A stretch of DNA of 64,000 bases from assembly GCF_900167445.1 (NCBI RefSeq), contig NZ_FUZT01000014.1, positions 1 to 64,000 of the forward strand, in the 5' to 3' direction. Both the position numbers and the translations under genes were made by a program. Shown piece by piece: positions 57,062 to 64,000 of the stretch (positions within the stretch are counted from its first letter, which is position 1; each line of letters opens with the position of its first letter). This DNA is from Maledivibacter halophilus (GTDB lineage Bacteria; Bacillota; Clostridia; Peptostreptococcales; Caminicellaceae). Under the pieces are notes generated by a model. It was given only the letters and a program-made list of their open reading frames with translations, was not told where the DNA came from and did not search any database.

Positions 57062-58462
57062 CTATTTACTAAGGAATTCTTTTACTCTTTCAACAGATAC
57101 TTTAATTTCATCGGCAATGTACTGAATATCAACATCATCTAAGTCTAAAAGCTTCATATCTCCCATTATATTTTTAACATACTTAATTTTAAGATTTTCT
57201 AAATCCAGTCTTTTTCCATTAATTTGATCAAAGGATGTTGGAATTACTATTGTTTTACCAGGAACATTTTCTTTGGGGTTTCCTCTGTAAATATGAATTC
57301 CATTGTTTCTTGCAAAGGTCAATTGCGGCATTGGATGTTTACCAGCTCCAGTATATTCTGTTTCCTGAACAACAATAATTTTATCTTCATCCATTTCCTT
57401 AGCAAGGGATATTGCAGCTGCAAGGGAAACATTACCTGCTGGTCCCCTTTCTAATCCTTCAAGCTGTGCAAGCATTTCAGTTACATAGAATACCTCTCCC
57501 TGAGTTACAGTTAAATATTCATCCATATACCTCAGTACCCTTGCGGCATTTCTAGGTACATCGGCTCTATCAGGTTGTGTGGCAAAGGGTATCCCAAATC
57601 CTGTGTGGCCAGTTGTGAAGGACTTTCTATTAAAATCCTTATCCGATGCCATGTGTAAACCTTTTAAATCTACTGAAGCTCCTATAACCTTGCAATCTGT
57701 TGCTCCTGCCTTTATCAATCCACGGGCAGTCCCAGTCAAGTTTCCACCACCCGCATGGGTTGCTATAACTACATCAGGATATTTTCCTTCTCTCTCTTGC
57801 ATTTGCTCAGCAATTTCATATCCAAGGGTTTCTACACCTGCAATACCAAAGGGTGTATAAAGGGATGCATTGAAAAATCCCGTTTCCTCCAACAGCTTTA
57901 AAAATGTGTAGAAGAGTTCAGGGCCCACAGTCAACTGAATAACTTCTGCTCCAAAAGCTTCACATTTTCTTGCCTTTTCAATGATTTCAGGCTGCCCCTT
58001 TTTATTTGAATCATATACTTCCTGAACAATAATGCATTTTAATCCATGCATTGCCGCTTGAGATGCAACTGCTGCTCCATAATTACCACTTGTTGCTGCT
58101 ATAACACCTTTATAGCCCATTTTTTTAGCATGGTAAACTGATATTGAAGCTCTTCTTGCTTTAAAGGACCCCGATGCATTTGCAGCTTCATCCTTTATGA
58201 ATACCCTTGCTCCTTTACCCTCAGGAGAATATTTCTTTATCAGTTTATTTACGTTATGAAGCTCAAATAAAGGTGTATTTCCAACCTTTGTTTCCCTTTG
58301 AATACTCTGCATTTCTTCCATACTATAGGCAACATTATTCATCATTTCTTCATAATCAAAGGAAATCTTTCCTCTTTCAAAAACATCATAATCAATTCCA
58401 ACTGCATCCTTCATAATATCATTTTTTCTACCCATTACTCCTTGATAAGATAAATCCTTCAT
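57062..58462 (-). CDS. ortB: 2-amino-4-oxopentanoate thiolase, beta subunit
   Basis: 466 aa PLP enzyme of the threonine synthase fold. The PLP lysine is Lys101 in 'ASGSFKARRA'; 'ATSGNYGAAVASQAA' and the phosphate loop 'HAGGGNLTGTARG' follow. This matches OrtB of ornithine-fermenting Clostridia. With OrtA it cleaves 2-amino-4-oxopentanoate with CoA into alanine and acetyl-CoA, the last step of oxidative ornithine breakdown. The ATG directly follows the ortA stop, with GGAGGG inside the ortA end. Ornithine aminomutase (oraSE) and diaminopentanoate dehydrogenase (ord) genes are not in this window. Confidence 0.9.
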   Translation of the reverse strand: MKDLSYQGVMGRKNDIMKDAVGIDYDVFERGKISFDYEEMMNNVAYSMEEMQSIQRETKVGNTPLFELHNVNKLIKKYSPEGKGARVFIKDEAANASGSFKARRASISVYHAKKMGYKGVIAATSGNYGAAVASQAAMHGLKCIIVQEVYDSNKKGQPEIIEKARKCEAFGAEVIQLTVGPELFYTFLKLLEETGFFNASLYTPFGIAGVETLGYEIAEQMQEREGKYPDVVIATHAGGGNLTGTARGLIKAGATDCKVIGASVDLKGLHMASDKDFNRKSFTTGHTGFGIPFATQPDRADVPRNAARVLRYMDEYLTVTQGEVFYVTEMLAQLEGLERGPAGNVSLAAAISLAKEMDEDKIIVVQETEYTGAGKHPMPQLTFARNNGIHIYRGNPKENVPGKTIVIPTSFDQINGKRLDLENLKIKYVKNIMGDMKLLDLDDVDIQYIADEIKVSVERVKEFLSK

Positions 58463-58765
58463 TTATTTCCCTCCTAAATCCTTTTTTAGTGTCAATCCCG
58501 TTTCTATAAGTTCCATTACAGGATAACCAAAGTCATGGGCATACCTAGGCTTTATGTCAACTAATTTACCTTCGGCAATTCTTTCTGATAAAGTACTGAC
58601 TTTAACTGTTTCACCTATTTGAGCTTCATCATTGATCAACACCCCACGAGTCCACATCTTCAATGGAGTTTCTTTAGTATCTTCAGGTACTTGAGGTGCA
58701 CGTGCCTTATCTGAAAGCACAATATTCTCAATCTCTACCCATGAACCTTTAATAGCTTTTTTCAT
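58463..58765 (-). CDS. ortA: 2-amino-4-oxopentanoate thiolase, alpha subunit
   Basis: 100 aa, typical for the small OrtA subunit: 'GSWVEIENIVL', 'ARAPQVPEDTKETPLKMWTRGVL' region, 'AQIGETVKVSTLSERI' and 'GKLVDIKPRYAHDFG'. It has no catalytic cofactor itself and is needed with OrtB for thiolysis. The ribosome site AGGAGG precedes ATG. Promoter is the -24/-12 site at 58801-58817, only about 35 bp upstream, and the next gene upstream is the NtrC-type activator. Confidence 0.9.
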   Translation of the reverse strand: MKKAIKGSWVEIENIVLSDKARAPQVPEDTKETPLKMWTRGVLINDEAQIGETVKVSTLSERIAEGKLVDIKPRYAHDFGYPVMELIETGLTLKKDLGGK

Positions 58766-58800
58766 TTTTTTCCCTCCTCCTTTTTAATATAAATATTTTA

Positions 58801-58817
58801 CGCAAAAATAACGCCAA
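58801..58817 (-). promoter_or_regulatory. Sigma-54 (-24/-12) promoter of ortAB
   Basis: On the minus strand GTTGGCGTTATTTTTGCG has GG (58815-58814) and GC (58803-58802) separated by 10 nt. The -24 half lies within the 3' arm of the terminator of the upstream response-regulator gene, so the two signals share sequence. Confidence 0.82.
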
Positions 58818-58833
58818 CTTTGTCGACGTTATT
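58807..58833 (-). terminator. Terminator of the response-regulator gene, overlapping the ortAB promoter
   Basis: AATAACGCC and GACGTTATT (plus-strand view) pair over 9 bp including one G-T; on the minus strand TTTGCG follows the stem, which is a short T-run. It begins 8 nt after the regulator stop. Confidence 0.6.
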
Positions 58834-58840
58834 AAAAAAT

Positions 58841-60190
58841 TTATTTTAAATTATATTCGGTTATTTTATTAAATAATTGTCTTCTACTTAAACCTATTTT
58901 TTCAGCTGTTTTTGATATGTTATTATCACACATTGTAAGTGCATTCTTTATATAGTTAATTTCAAAATCTTTTTTGGCTTCTTTATAGGGAATAAGTTGG
59001 AAATCATCAGTGGCATTTTTCTTTTGATTATTTATAGATTTTTCCATCCTTAAAATTCCATCCCTTGAAAGAACAATCATACGCTCAAGTATATTTTTTA
59101 ATTCTCTTATATTACCGGGATAACTGTAATTAATTAGAAACTCCTTAGTATTGGGTTCAATTCCCTTAATTCTTTTTTTAGTTTCCCTGGAAAGATTATA
59201 TATGAAAAAATCTATCATATCTTCAAGATCTTCTCTCCTATCTCTTAAAGGAGGTATTTCAATATTTACAGTATTAATACGATAATAGAGATCCTCCCTG
59301 AATTCTTTCATTTGTATAGCCCTTTTTAAATCCTTATTAGTAGCAGAAATAAGACGAAAATTAACAGGAATTCTCTTATTAGATCCAATTCTCTCAATAT
59401 ACCTGCTGTCTAATACTCTTAAAAGCTTAACTTGAATACTTGGTGTTATTTCCCCAATTTCATCGAGAAACATAGTTCCTCCACTGGCCTCCTCAAACCT
59501 TCCAATCCTCTGGGTATTGGCCCCGGTAAATGCCCCTTTTTCGTGGCCAAAGAGTTCATCTTCAAGTAGATTTTCAGAAATCGCCTGACAATTTGTGGGC
59601 AAAAAAACCCCCTTTGATCTACTGCTTTTATCATGAATCAATTTCGCAAATATTTCCTTCCCTACACCCGATTCTCCAGTGATTAGTACATTGCAAGTGG
59701 ATTCAGACAATGTCTCAATATCCCTTAAAATTTTTTGGATTTTTAAGTTTTTTGATTGATATAAAAATAATTTTGAATCTACATCTCTGTTGACAATAAA
59801 CTGCTGCACTTCATATTTAATAAGCCTTCTGGCCTTTTCTATTTCACTAAATAGCTTATCAGGATTACTGCTTTTTATAAAATATCCAAGGGCCCCTGCC
59901 TTCATTGCCGAAACGGCACTTTCAATACTTCCATATCCCGTTACAATAATCACTTCTATTAGCTCTTTAAAACTTTTCTTTATTTCATCAAGTAGATAAA
60001 ACCCATCTTCTCCAGGCATAATTACATCTGTTATTACTATGGGGAAATATTCCTTTGACAGGATTTCAAGGGCTTCCTTTGCTGAACCTGCATCCTCTAC
60101 AATAAAGCCCTTCTGTTCTAAAAGAATTCTATAGGTCTCTCTATACTCAACTTCATCGTCCACAATCAAAATTTTAGTCGATTCCATCAT
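58841..60190 (-). CDS. NtrC-type sigma-54 response regulator
   Basis: 449 aa. Receiver domain (residues 6-125, phospho-acceptor Asp in '[12 protein letters not shown]', Lys in '[11 protein letters not shown]'), AAA+ domain with Walker A (GESGVGKE), GAFTGA loop, Walker B ([11 protein letters not shown]), and a C-terminal Fis-type helix ('[20 protein letters not shown]'). It overlaps the sensor kinase gene by ATGA, so the two are a cognate pair. Likely targets are the ortAB and NhaC promoters immediately downstream, both of the -24/-12 type. Confidence 0.95.
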   Translation of the reverse strand: MMESTKILIVDDEVEYRETYRILLEQKGFIVEDAGSAKEALEILSKEYFPIVITDVIMPGEDGFYLLDEIKKSFKELIEVIIVTGYGSIESAVSAMKAGALGYFIKSSNPDKLFSEIEKARRLIKYEVQQFIVNRDVDSKLFLYQSKNLKIQKILRDIETLSESTCNVLITGESGVGKEIFAKLIHDKSSRSKGVFLPTNCQAISENLLEDELFGHEKGAFTGANTQRIGRFEEASGGTMFLDEIGEITPSIQVKLLRVLDSRYIERIGSNKRIPVNFRLISATNKDLKRAIQMKEFREDLYYRINTVNIEIPPLRDRREDLEDMIDFFIYNLSRETKKRIKGIEPNTKEFLINYSYPGNIRELKNILERMIVLSRDGILRMEKSINNQKKNATDDFQLIPYKEAKKDFEINYIKNALTMCDNNISKTAEKIGLSRRQLFNKITEYNLK

Positions 60191-62196
60191 ACCACCATCC
60201 TCTCTCCATCAAACGGTAATATTATCTCAAAAACTGTTTTTTCACCCTTAGAGCTTGAAACAGTTATATCTCCATTTAATTTTTTTACTTCATTATATAC
60301 TATATATAATCCTAAACCGGTGCCTTTATCAGGATCCTTTGTAGTATAAAAGGGATTAAATATATTGTCTATTTCTTCACTTCCCAGTCCCTTTCCTGTA
60401 TCTTCAATGCGTAAAGTAATATCATTATCCTCTTTAAAAGCTATTATATCTATTGATCCATTTTCTTCTATAGCATCAATGGCATTGGATAAAAGATTAA
60501 TCAATATATGCTTTAGTGATTCTTTATTAGAATTAATCATTAAGTTTTCATCACAATTTAAGTTATATTTGATATTTCTCTTCATTAAAGTCTTCTTCTC
60601 AAGGTCCAACAACTTTGAAATCAATTCATAAATATTGAACCTATCCTTTGAGCCATCGGTTAAACGAGAAAATTCCAGGATATTTTCAATAATCTTGCTT
60701 GCCCTTTCAACAGCTGCATCAATATATTTTAGTGATCTATTTATATTTTCATCCTTAGAAATAGAACTTAAAATATAGCTGTGGTTTCTTATTATTCCAA
60801 GGGGATTCCTTATTTCATGTCCCATTCCTGCCGCAAGTTGTCCAATGGCAGCCATCTTATTTTTTTGTAGAATTTGTCTTTCCGATAATTTCTCCTTTGT
60901 TATATTTTGAATTACTACTAAAATATTTTTCATTTTCCCAAGGGTATTTTTTAGAGGATATGTTCTAACTATAAAATAGTTGTTTTGAAGAACTAATTCT
61001 TTTTCAAAGGAGGTTTCTTCATTAAGGGTATCGGATATTATCTTGTGCAGATCAGTTGAACTAAAATTTTTCAATACCTTATCATAACAATTGCCAATTA
61101 GATTCTCCTTTGATTCTTCTAGGAATGTGATCAAAGATTTATTTATATTAACAACCCTTAAATCAAGATCAAATAGTACAATATATTCGCTCATGCCATC
61201 AAAGGTAGTCTGTAAATCATTTTTACTATTTATAACCTCTCTTGTCCTTTTGTCTACTTCATTTTTTAATAAGTAATTCCAAGTAATCATACCTATAACT
61301 ATCAAAACTAAAATACCTAAGCCTATTACAAAATATCTAATTTTTTTGCTGTAATCAGGTATCTGTACAATTGGTGCTGAGATTCCAAACCATTTCTGCT
61401 GTATGTTTTCAAGTTGTCCTGATTCTTTAATGGCTGCAATTCCTTTATTCAGAATAGGCAAAAGCTCCGGTTTTGATTTTGGAATCCCAAAAACAACTCC
61501 TTTCTCATATAATGGTTTATCCATTATATGAAGTTTGTCTCCTGCTTTTTTATTCTTTAAATGATAAAGCACCACAGGTTCATCTCCAGCAACAGCATCT
61601 ACTTCTCCCCTCAGAAGTAGATCAATGGCACTTCCTATGTTATCTACAAAAACTATATCTAAATCAGGATAATTCTCTAGCAGCCATTCATTGGCATAAT
61701 CCCCCATTTGAGAGGCAAAGGTCATTTTTTCAAGGGGCTTGTCCTCTCCCCTTGTAACAACAACTGCACGCAAATTATAAATGGGATCAGAAAAGAAAAA
61801 AAGCTCTGATCTTTTATCACTTATAAACATATCACACATATCTGTATCTCCATCCTTAAGACTCTGGAGAGCATTTTCCCACAATAGTGGATGCACATCG
61901 ATATTAACTCCAAGCTCCAAGGATAAAACACTCATATAGTCAACTACGACTCCTTTATACCGTCCATCACTTTCATCAACAAATCTTAAGGGTGGTGCAT
62001 TATTGTCTGCTCCATAAATAAGAGTTCCTTCTCTACTCAGCCACTCTTTTTCCTCTTCAGTCAAAATATTCTTATTTAATATATGATTTCTTCCTTCATT
62101 TATTGTGAGTAATATTATCAGTTGTAGTATTAAAATAGCTATAATAATAATATATTTTAATCTTCTTTTTGTCTTCAACCTTTGTAATATATTCAT
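60187..62196 (-). CDS. Sensor histidine kinase with extracellular amino-acid-binding domain
   Basis: 669 aa. Helix 1 at about residues 15-33, an extracellular SBP_bac_3 domain (about 45-275; 'GTLIYGADNNAPPLRFVDESDGRYKGVVVDYM' region, as in amino acid binding proteins), helix 2 at about 288-312, PAS domain (about 330-430), HisKA with the phospho-His in 'GQLAAGMGHEIRNPLGII', and HATPase with N box 'NLLSNAIDAIEENG', G1 'EDTGKGLG' and G2 'GTGLGLYIV'. The binding domain suggests direct sensing of an external amino acid, plausibly ornithine or a relative, to control ortAB. Partner is the overlapping response regulator. Confidence 0.93.
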   Translation of the reverse strand: MNILQRLKTKRRLKYIIIIAILILQLIILLTINEGRNHILNKNILTEEEKEWLSREGTLIYGADNNAPPLRFVDESDGRYKGVVVDYMSVLSLELGVNIDVHPLLWENALQSLKDGDTDMCDMFISDKRSELFFFSDPIYNLRAVVVTRGEDKPLEKMTFASQMGDYANEWLLENYPDLDIVFVDNIGSAIDLLLRGEVDAVAGDEPVVLYHLKNKKAGDKLHIMDKPLYEKGVVFGIPKSKPELLPILNKGIAAIKESGQLENIQQKWFGISAPIVQIPDYSKKIRYFVIGLGILVLIVIGMITWNYLLKNEVDKRTREVINSKNDLQTTFDGMSEYIVLFDLDLRVVNINKSLITFLEESKENLIGNCYDKVLKNFSSTDLHKIISDTLNEETSFEKELVLQNNYFIVRTYPLKNTLGKMKNILVVIQNITKEKLSERQILQKNKMAAIGQLAAGMGHEIRNPLGIIRNHSYILSSISKDENINRSLKYIDAAVERASKIIENILEFSRLTDGSKDRFNIYELISKLLDLEKKTLMKRNIKYNLNCDENLMINSNKESLKHILINLLSNAIDAIEENGSIDIIAFKEDNDITLRIEDTGKGLGSEEIDNIFNPFYTTKDPDKGTGLGLYIVYNEVKKLNGDITVSSSKGEKTVFEIILPFDGERMVV

Positions 62197-62212
62197 ATTT
62201 CACCTCACTTAT

Positions 62213-62230
62213 TTGAGTAAATTGCATAAT
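62213..62230. repeat. Single end of family A repeat
   Basis: TTGAGTAAATTGCATAA differs by one base from the family A end. No matching second end is found nearby; a family B element follows 37 bp later, giving a composite of the two repeat types. Confidence 0.55.
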
Positions 62231-62266
62231 TACTTCTTGTCAAAACTAAACACTATAGATATTCCA

Positions 62267-62346
62267 GTAAAATAGTTAATTTATACATATCAAAAATCCT
62301 TAAAAACACTGGATATTTTGATACGTATAAATTAAGTTTTACTATG
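62267..62346. repeat. Dispersed palindromic element, family B copy 3
   Basis: Left arm AGTAAAATAGTTAATTTATAC and right arm GTATAAATTAAGTTTTACTAT are inverted copies with few mismatches. The centre (CCTTAAAAACACTGGATATT) closely matches the copy at 2261-2340 (CCTTAATAACACTAGGTATT). Confidence 0.78.
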
Positions 62347-62593
62347 GGAAATCTATATATATAGTCTTAAAACCTTAGATAGAACACTGCCACATATAAA
62401 ATTGTTCCTGATTAGAACTGTAAGATTTTATATTTAAAATAAACTCAAATTCATTTCTAAAATAAATAATCTCTTTTATTTATTTTATCATTATTCGATA
62501 AAATTGTGGAAGCTTTACCTTCATATCAAAATATGGTTAATATGATTAATAAATATATCAATTTACATATAATAGAAAAATCACAAAAAAATA

Positions 62594-62632
62594 AACGACC
62601 TTAGACTTTTGAAACTTAAGTCTAAAATCGCT
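62594..62632 (-). terminator. Terminator of the PfkB-family kinase gene
   Basis: On the minus strand CGATTTTAGACTT pairs with AAGTCTAAGGTCG (two G-T pairs), and TTTATTTTTTTG follows. It lies about 55 nt after the stop. Confidence 0.75.
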
Positions 62633-62686
62633 TAGGTTTTATTACTGATCCTATCTATTTAATAAATAGTATCGCCTTTATATCTT

Positions 62687-63634
62687 TTATCTATCAACAT
62701 ACTTTTCTTTACCCATAAACTCCATTACTTGAGATGTAGTTGGAAAACCCTCCATATCTCCCCTTACTAAAGTGGCCATGGCTCCAACTGCATTAGCCAT
62801 TTGTGCACTTTCCTTAAGACTTAAACCCTTTAATATTCCTGATAAAAAGCCTGCAGCAAACCCGTCTCCTGCACCTACAGTATCTTCAAATTTATCAATT
62901 ACATACCCATCACAAAACTCACCTGAATTCTTATCCGAAACATAACATCCTTCTTTCCCAAGTTTTATAGCTACAGTATTACAGCCCATATCCAAAAATC
63001 TATTTGAAATTTCCTTTGGATTATTAATCCCCAATAGCATCTCTGCCTCTGAAATCCCTGGCAAAATAATATCTACTTTTTTAGCTATATCTAATAAAAT
63101 AGGCTTTGCTTCCTCCTTACTCCATAATTTAAATCTCATGTTTGGATCGAAGGAAATAAGAACCTTTTCCTTTTTTGCTATTTCAATTGCCTTATAAACT
63201 GCTTCTCTTGCCAGCTTAGATAAAGCTAAGGTTATTCCAGTAATGTGTAATATCTTAGATTGTTTTATATAATCATAATCCAAATCATCTACATTTAAAA
63301 AACTTGTAGCTGAGTTTTTACGATAATAATAAATATTGGGATCAGTATGCATAAATCTTTCTTTGAAAATTAAACCCGTATTTCTTTCTTCATCTTCAAC
63401 TACCCTTGATACATCAACCCCTTCTCCTCTTATTACTGATTTTATATATTTTCCAAATTCATCATTACCCACTCTAGAAAACCATCCTACTTCGTGTCCT
63501 AACCTAGTAAGAGCTATGGCAACGTTTGATTCTGCGCCCCCTATAGATTTTGTAAATCTATGTGCATATCTCAAAGGGCCATTTGAATCTGGATTAAATA
63601 AAACCATAGTCTCTCCAAAAGTTACAACATCCAT
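62687..63634 (-). CDS. kdgK: PfkB family sugar kinase, 2-dehydro-3-deoxygluconate kinase-like
   Basis: 315 aa ribokinase-fold enzyme. N-terminal 'GETMVLFNPDSNGPLRYAHRFTKSIGGAESNVAIALTRLG' region has the substrate-binding G-G-A-x-x-N motif, and the C-terminal catalytic motif is 'DTVGAGDGFAAGFLSG' with the base Asp. The start 'D-V-V-T-F-G-E-T-M-V-L-F-x-P' is that of KdgK enzymes, which phosphorylate 2-dehydro-3-deoxygluconate with ATP; ribokinase-type relatives cannot be excluded. The next gene upstream is of the RidA type. Whether a KDPG aldolase is adjacent lies beyond the window. Confidence 0.85.
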   Translation of the reverse strand: MDVVTFGETMVLFNPDSNGPLRYAHRFTKSIGGAESNVAIALTRLGHEVGWFSRVGNDEFGKYIKSVIRGEGVDVSRVVEDEERNTGLIFKERFMHTDPNIYYYRKNSATSFLNVDDLDYDYIKQSKILHITGITLALSKLAREAVYKAIEIAKKEKVLISFDPNMRFKLWSKEEAKPILLDIAKKVDIILPGISEAEMLLGINNPKEISNRFLDMGCNTVAIKLGKEGCYVSDKNSGEFCDGYVIDKFEDTVGAGDGFAAGFLSGILKGLSLKESAQMANAVGAMATLVRGDMEGFPTTSQVMEFMGKEKYVDR

Positions 63635-63869
63635 ATATTTCCCTCCTAATTTTAATTAATGAAAATAGTAATTAACTCATTTTACTAGTTTCTCTTATAA
63701 GTGTTTAAATTTTTATGCAAACTTAGTTTCGTATATTGAAACTAAGTTTTATAATTTGAACTTTTTATTCAATTATAAGAAAAAGAAATTCTTTTAGCAA
63801 GAATAATTTTATATATTTCTGTAATTATTTTTTATAATTTCCTCTTAGAAAGTATTTTCCTTTATATAA

Positions 63870-63902
63870 AAGCTGACAATAATTTAGAATTATTGTCAGC
63901 TT
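63870..63902 (-). terminator. Terminator of the RidA-family gene
   Basis: AAGCTGACAATAATT and AATTATTGTCAGCTT form a perfect 15-bp stem with a 3-nt loop, 20 nt after the stop; on the minus strand TTTATATAAAGG follows. Confidence 0.85.
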
Positions 63903-63922
63903 AAATTACTAAGTAATTTGTA

Positions 63923-64000
63923 CTACTTTTTTACTGCCCACATTTCAATTTCTACTAATAAATTCATTAATAAATCTGTTCCAACTGCTGTTCTAACTGG
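63923..64000 (-). CDS. RidA/YjgF family protein, C-terminal end (partial)
   Basis: The last 25 codons before a TAG at 63923-63925 read 'PVRTAVGTDLLMNLLVEIEMWAVKK'-like, here cut by the window edge. The pattern R-T-A-V-G...VEIE-x-x-A-V is the usual C-terminus of RidA (enamine/imine deaminase) proteins; the Arg that binds the substrate carboxylate is in the R-T-A-V part. It precedes the sugar kinase gene on the same strand but has its own terminator. The rest lies outside. Confidence 0.75.
   Translation of the reverse strand, partial: PVRTAVGTDLLMNLLVEIEMWAVKK

Larger units (their letters stand above)
62197..62686. other. Intergenic region between kinase and sugar kinase genes
   Basis: 490 bp without a gene. 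It contains a single family A end (62213-62230), a 31-nt stretch also present at 53460-53490 (AGATATTCCAGTAAAATAGT...), a family B palindrome (62267-62346) and the terminator of the sugar kinase gene (62594-62632). The kinase promoter lies here; no -24/-12 site was found. Confidence 0.55.

Overview
The window is AT-rich DNA (by eye about 30% GC) with Gram-positive features: strong AGGAGG-type ribosome sites, TTG/GTG starts, lipoprotein signal peptides and short T-tailed terminators. The gene content points to an anaerobic, amino-acid- and peptide-fermenting member of the Clostridia, plausibly Tissierellia-like. It includes two oligopeptide ABC transporters, D-serine dehydratase, 2-amino-4-oxopentanoate thiolase (OrtAB), CoA-transferases with an acyl-CoA dehydrogenase, and several sigma-54 activators. 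The taxon is an inference from gene content only. Nearly everything is on the minus strand; the only clear plus-strand genes are a GH8-like hydrolase and rarD.

Layout. 0.1-6.5 kb: oppBCDF followed by oppA. 7.4-11.7 kb: ligA and pcrA. 12.3-22.1 kb: a catabolic locus under an IclR regulator, holding a FAH-superfamily hydratase/decarboxylase, acylating acetaldehyde dehydrogenase, 4-hydroxy-2-oxovalerate aldolase, an IlvD-family dehydratase, a GntP permease, a CoA-disulfide-reductase-like flavoprotein and a two-subunit CoA-transferase-fold enzyme that lacks the family's catalytic glutamate. 22.4-31.0 kb: dsdA, a second dipeptide transporter (dppABCDF), an XRE-cupin regulator and an M19 dipeptidase. 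31.8 kb: tRNA-Lys(CTT). 32.1-36.4 kb: acyl-CoA dehydrogenase plus a two-subunit CoA-transferase, preceded by a -24/-12 promoter and a sigma-54 activator gene. 36.6-46.2 kb: an exopolysaccharide locus resembling Listeria pss (GH8-like, BcsB-like, GT2 synthase, DUF2334, membrane protein with a dead GGDEF domain) joined to a GtrB/GtrA/multispanning glycosylation module. 46.6 kb: rarD. 47.7-53.1 kb: a TRAP transporter with a DUF2848 protein, a nitrilase-family hydrolase and a GntR regulator. 53.5-56.8 kb: a PrcB-domain lipoprotein, a Cof-type HAD phosphatase and an NhaC-type antiporter. 57.1-62.2 kb: ortAB and a sensor kinase/NtrC-type regulator pair. 62.7-64.0 kb: a PfkB-family sugar kinase and the 3' end of a RidA-family gene.

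How the genes fit together. Peptides enter through Opp and Dpp. The M19 dipeptidase and DsdA could release and deaminate D-amino acids. OrtAB makes alanine and acetyl-CoA from 2-amino-4-oxopentanoate and is probably switched on through sigma-54 by the adjacent two-component system; the NhaC gene just downstream has its own -24/-12 promoter. The IclR locus looks like a catabolic route ending in pyruvate and acetyl-CoA, with no oxygenase present. It is the best candidate for an undescribed pathway.

Non-coding structure. Three -24/-12 promoters have GG-N10-GC spacing. IclR-like operators (GGAAW-N3-TTTCC) occur at both ends of the IclR regulation point. Two families of small dispersed inverted repeats lie between genes: about 120 bp elements with ends close to TGAGGAAATTGCATAA, and about 80 bp palindromes ending in TTAATTTATAC. 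A short broken copy of the PrcB lipoprotein gene lies at 47.7 kb. No rRNA, CRISPR array, prophage or intact insertion sequence was seen.
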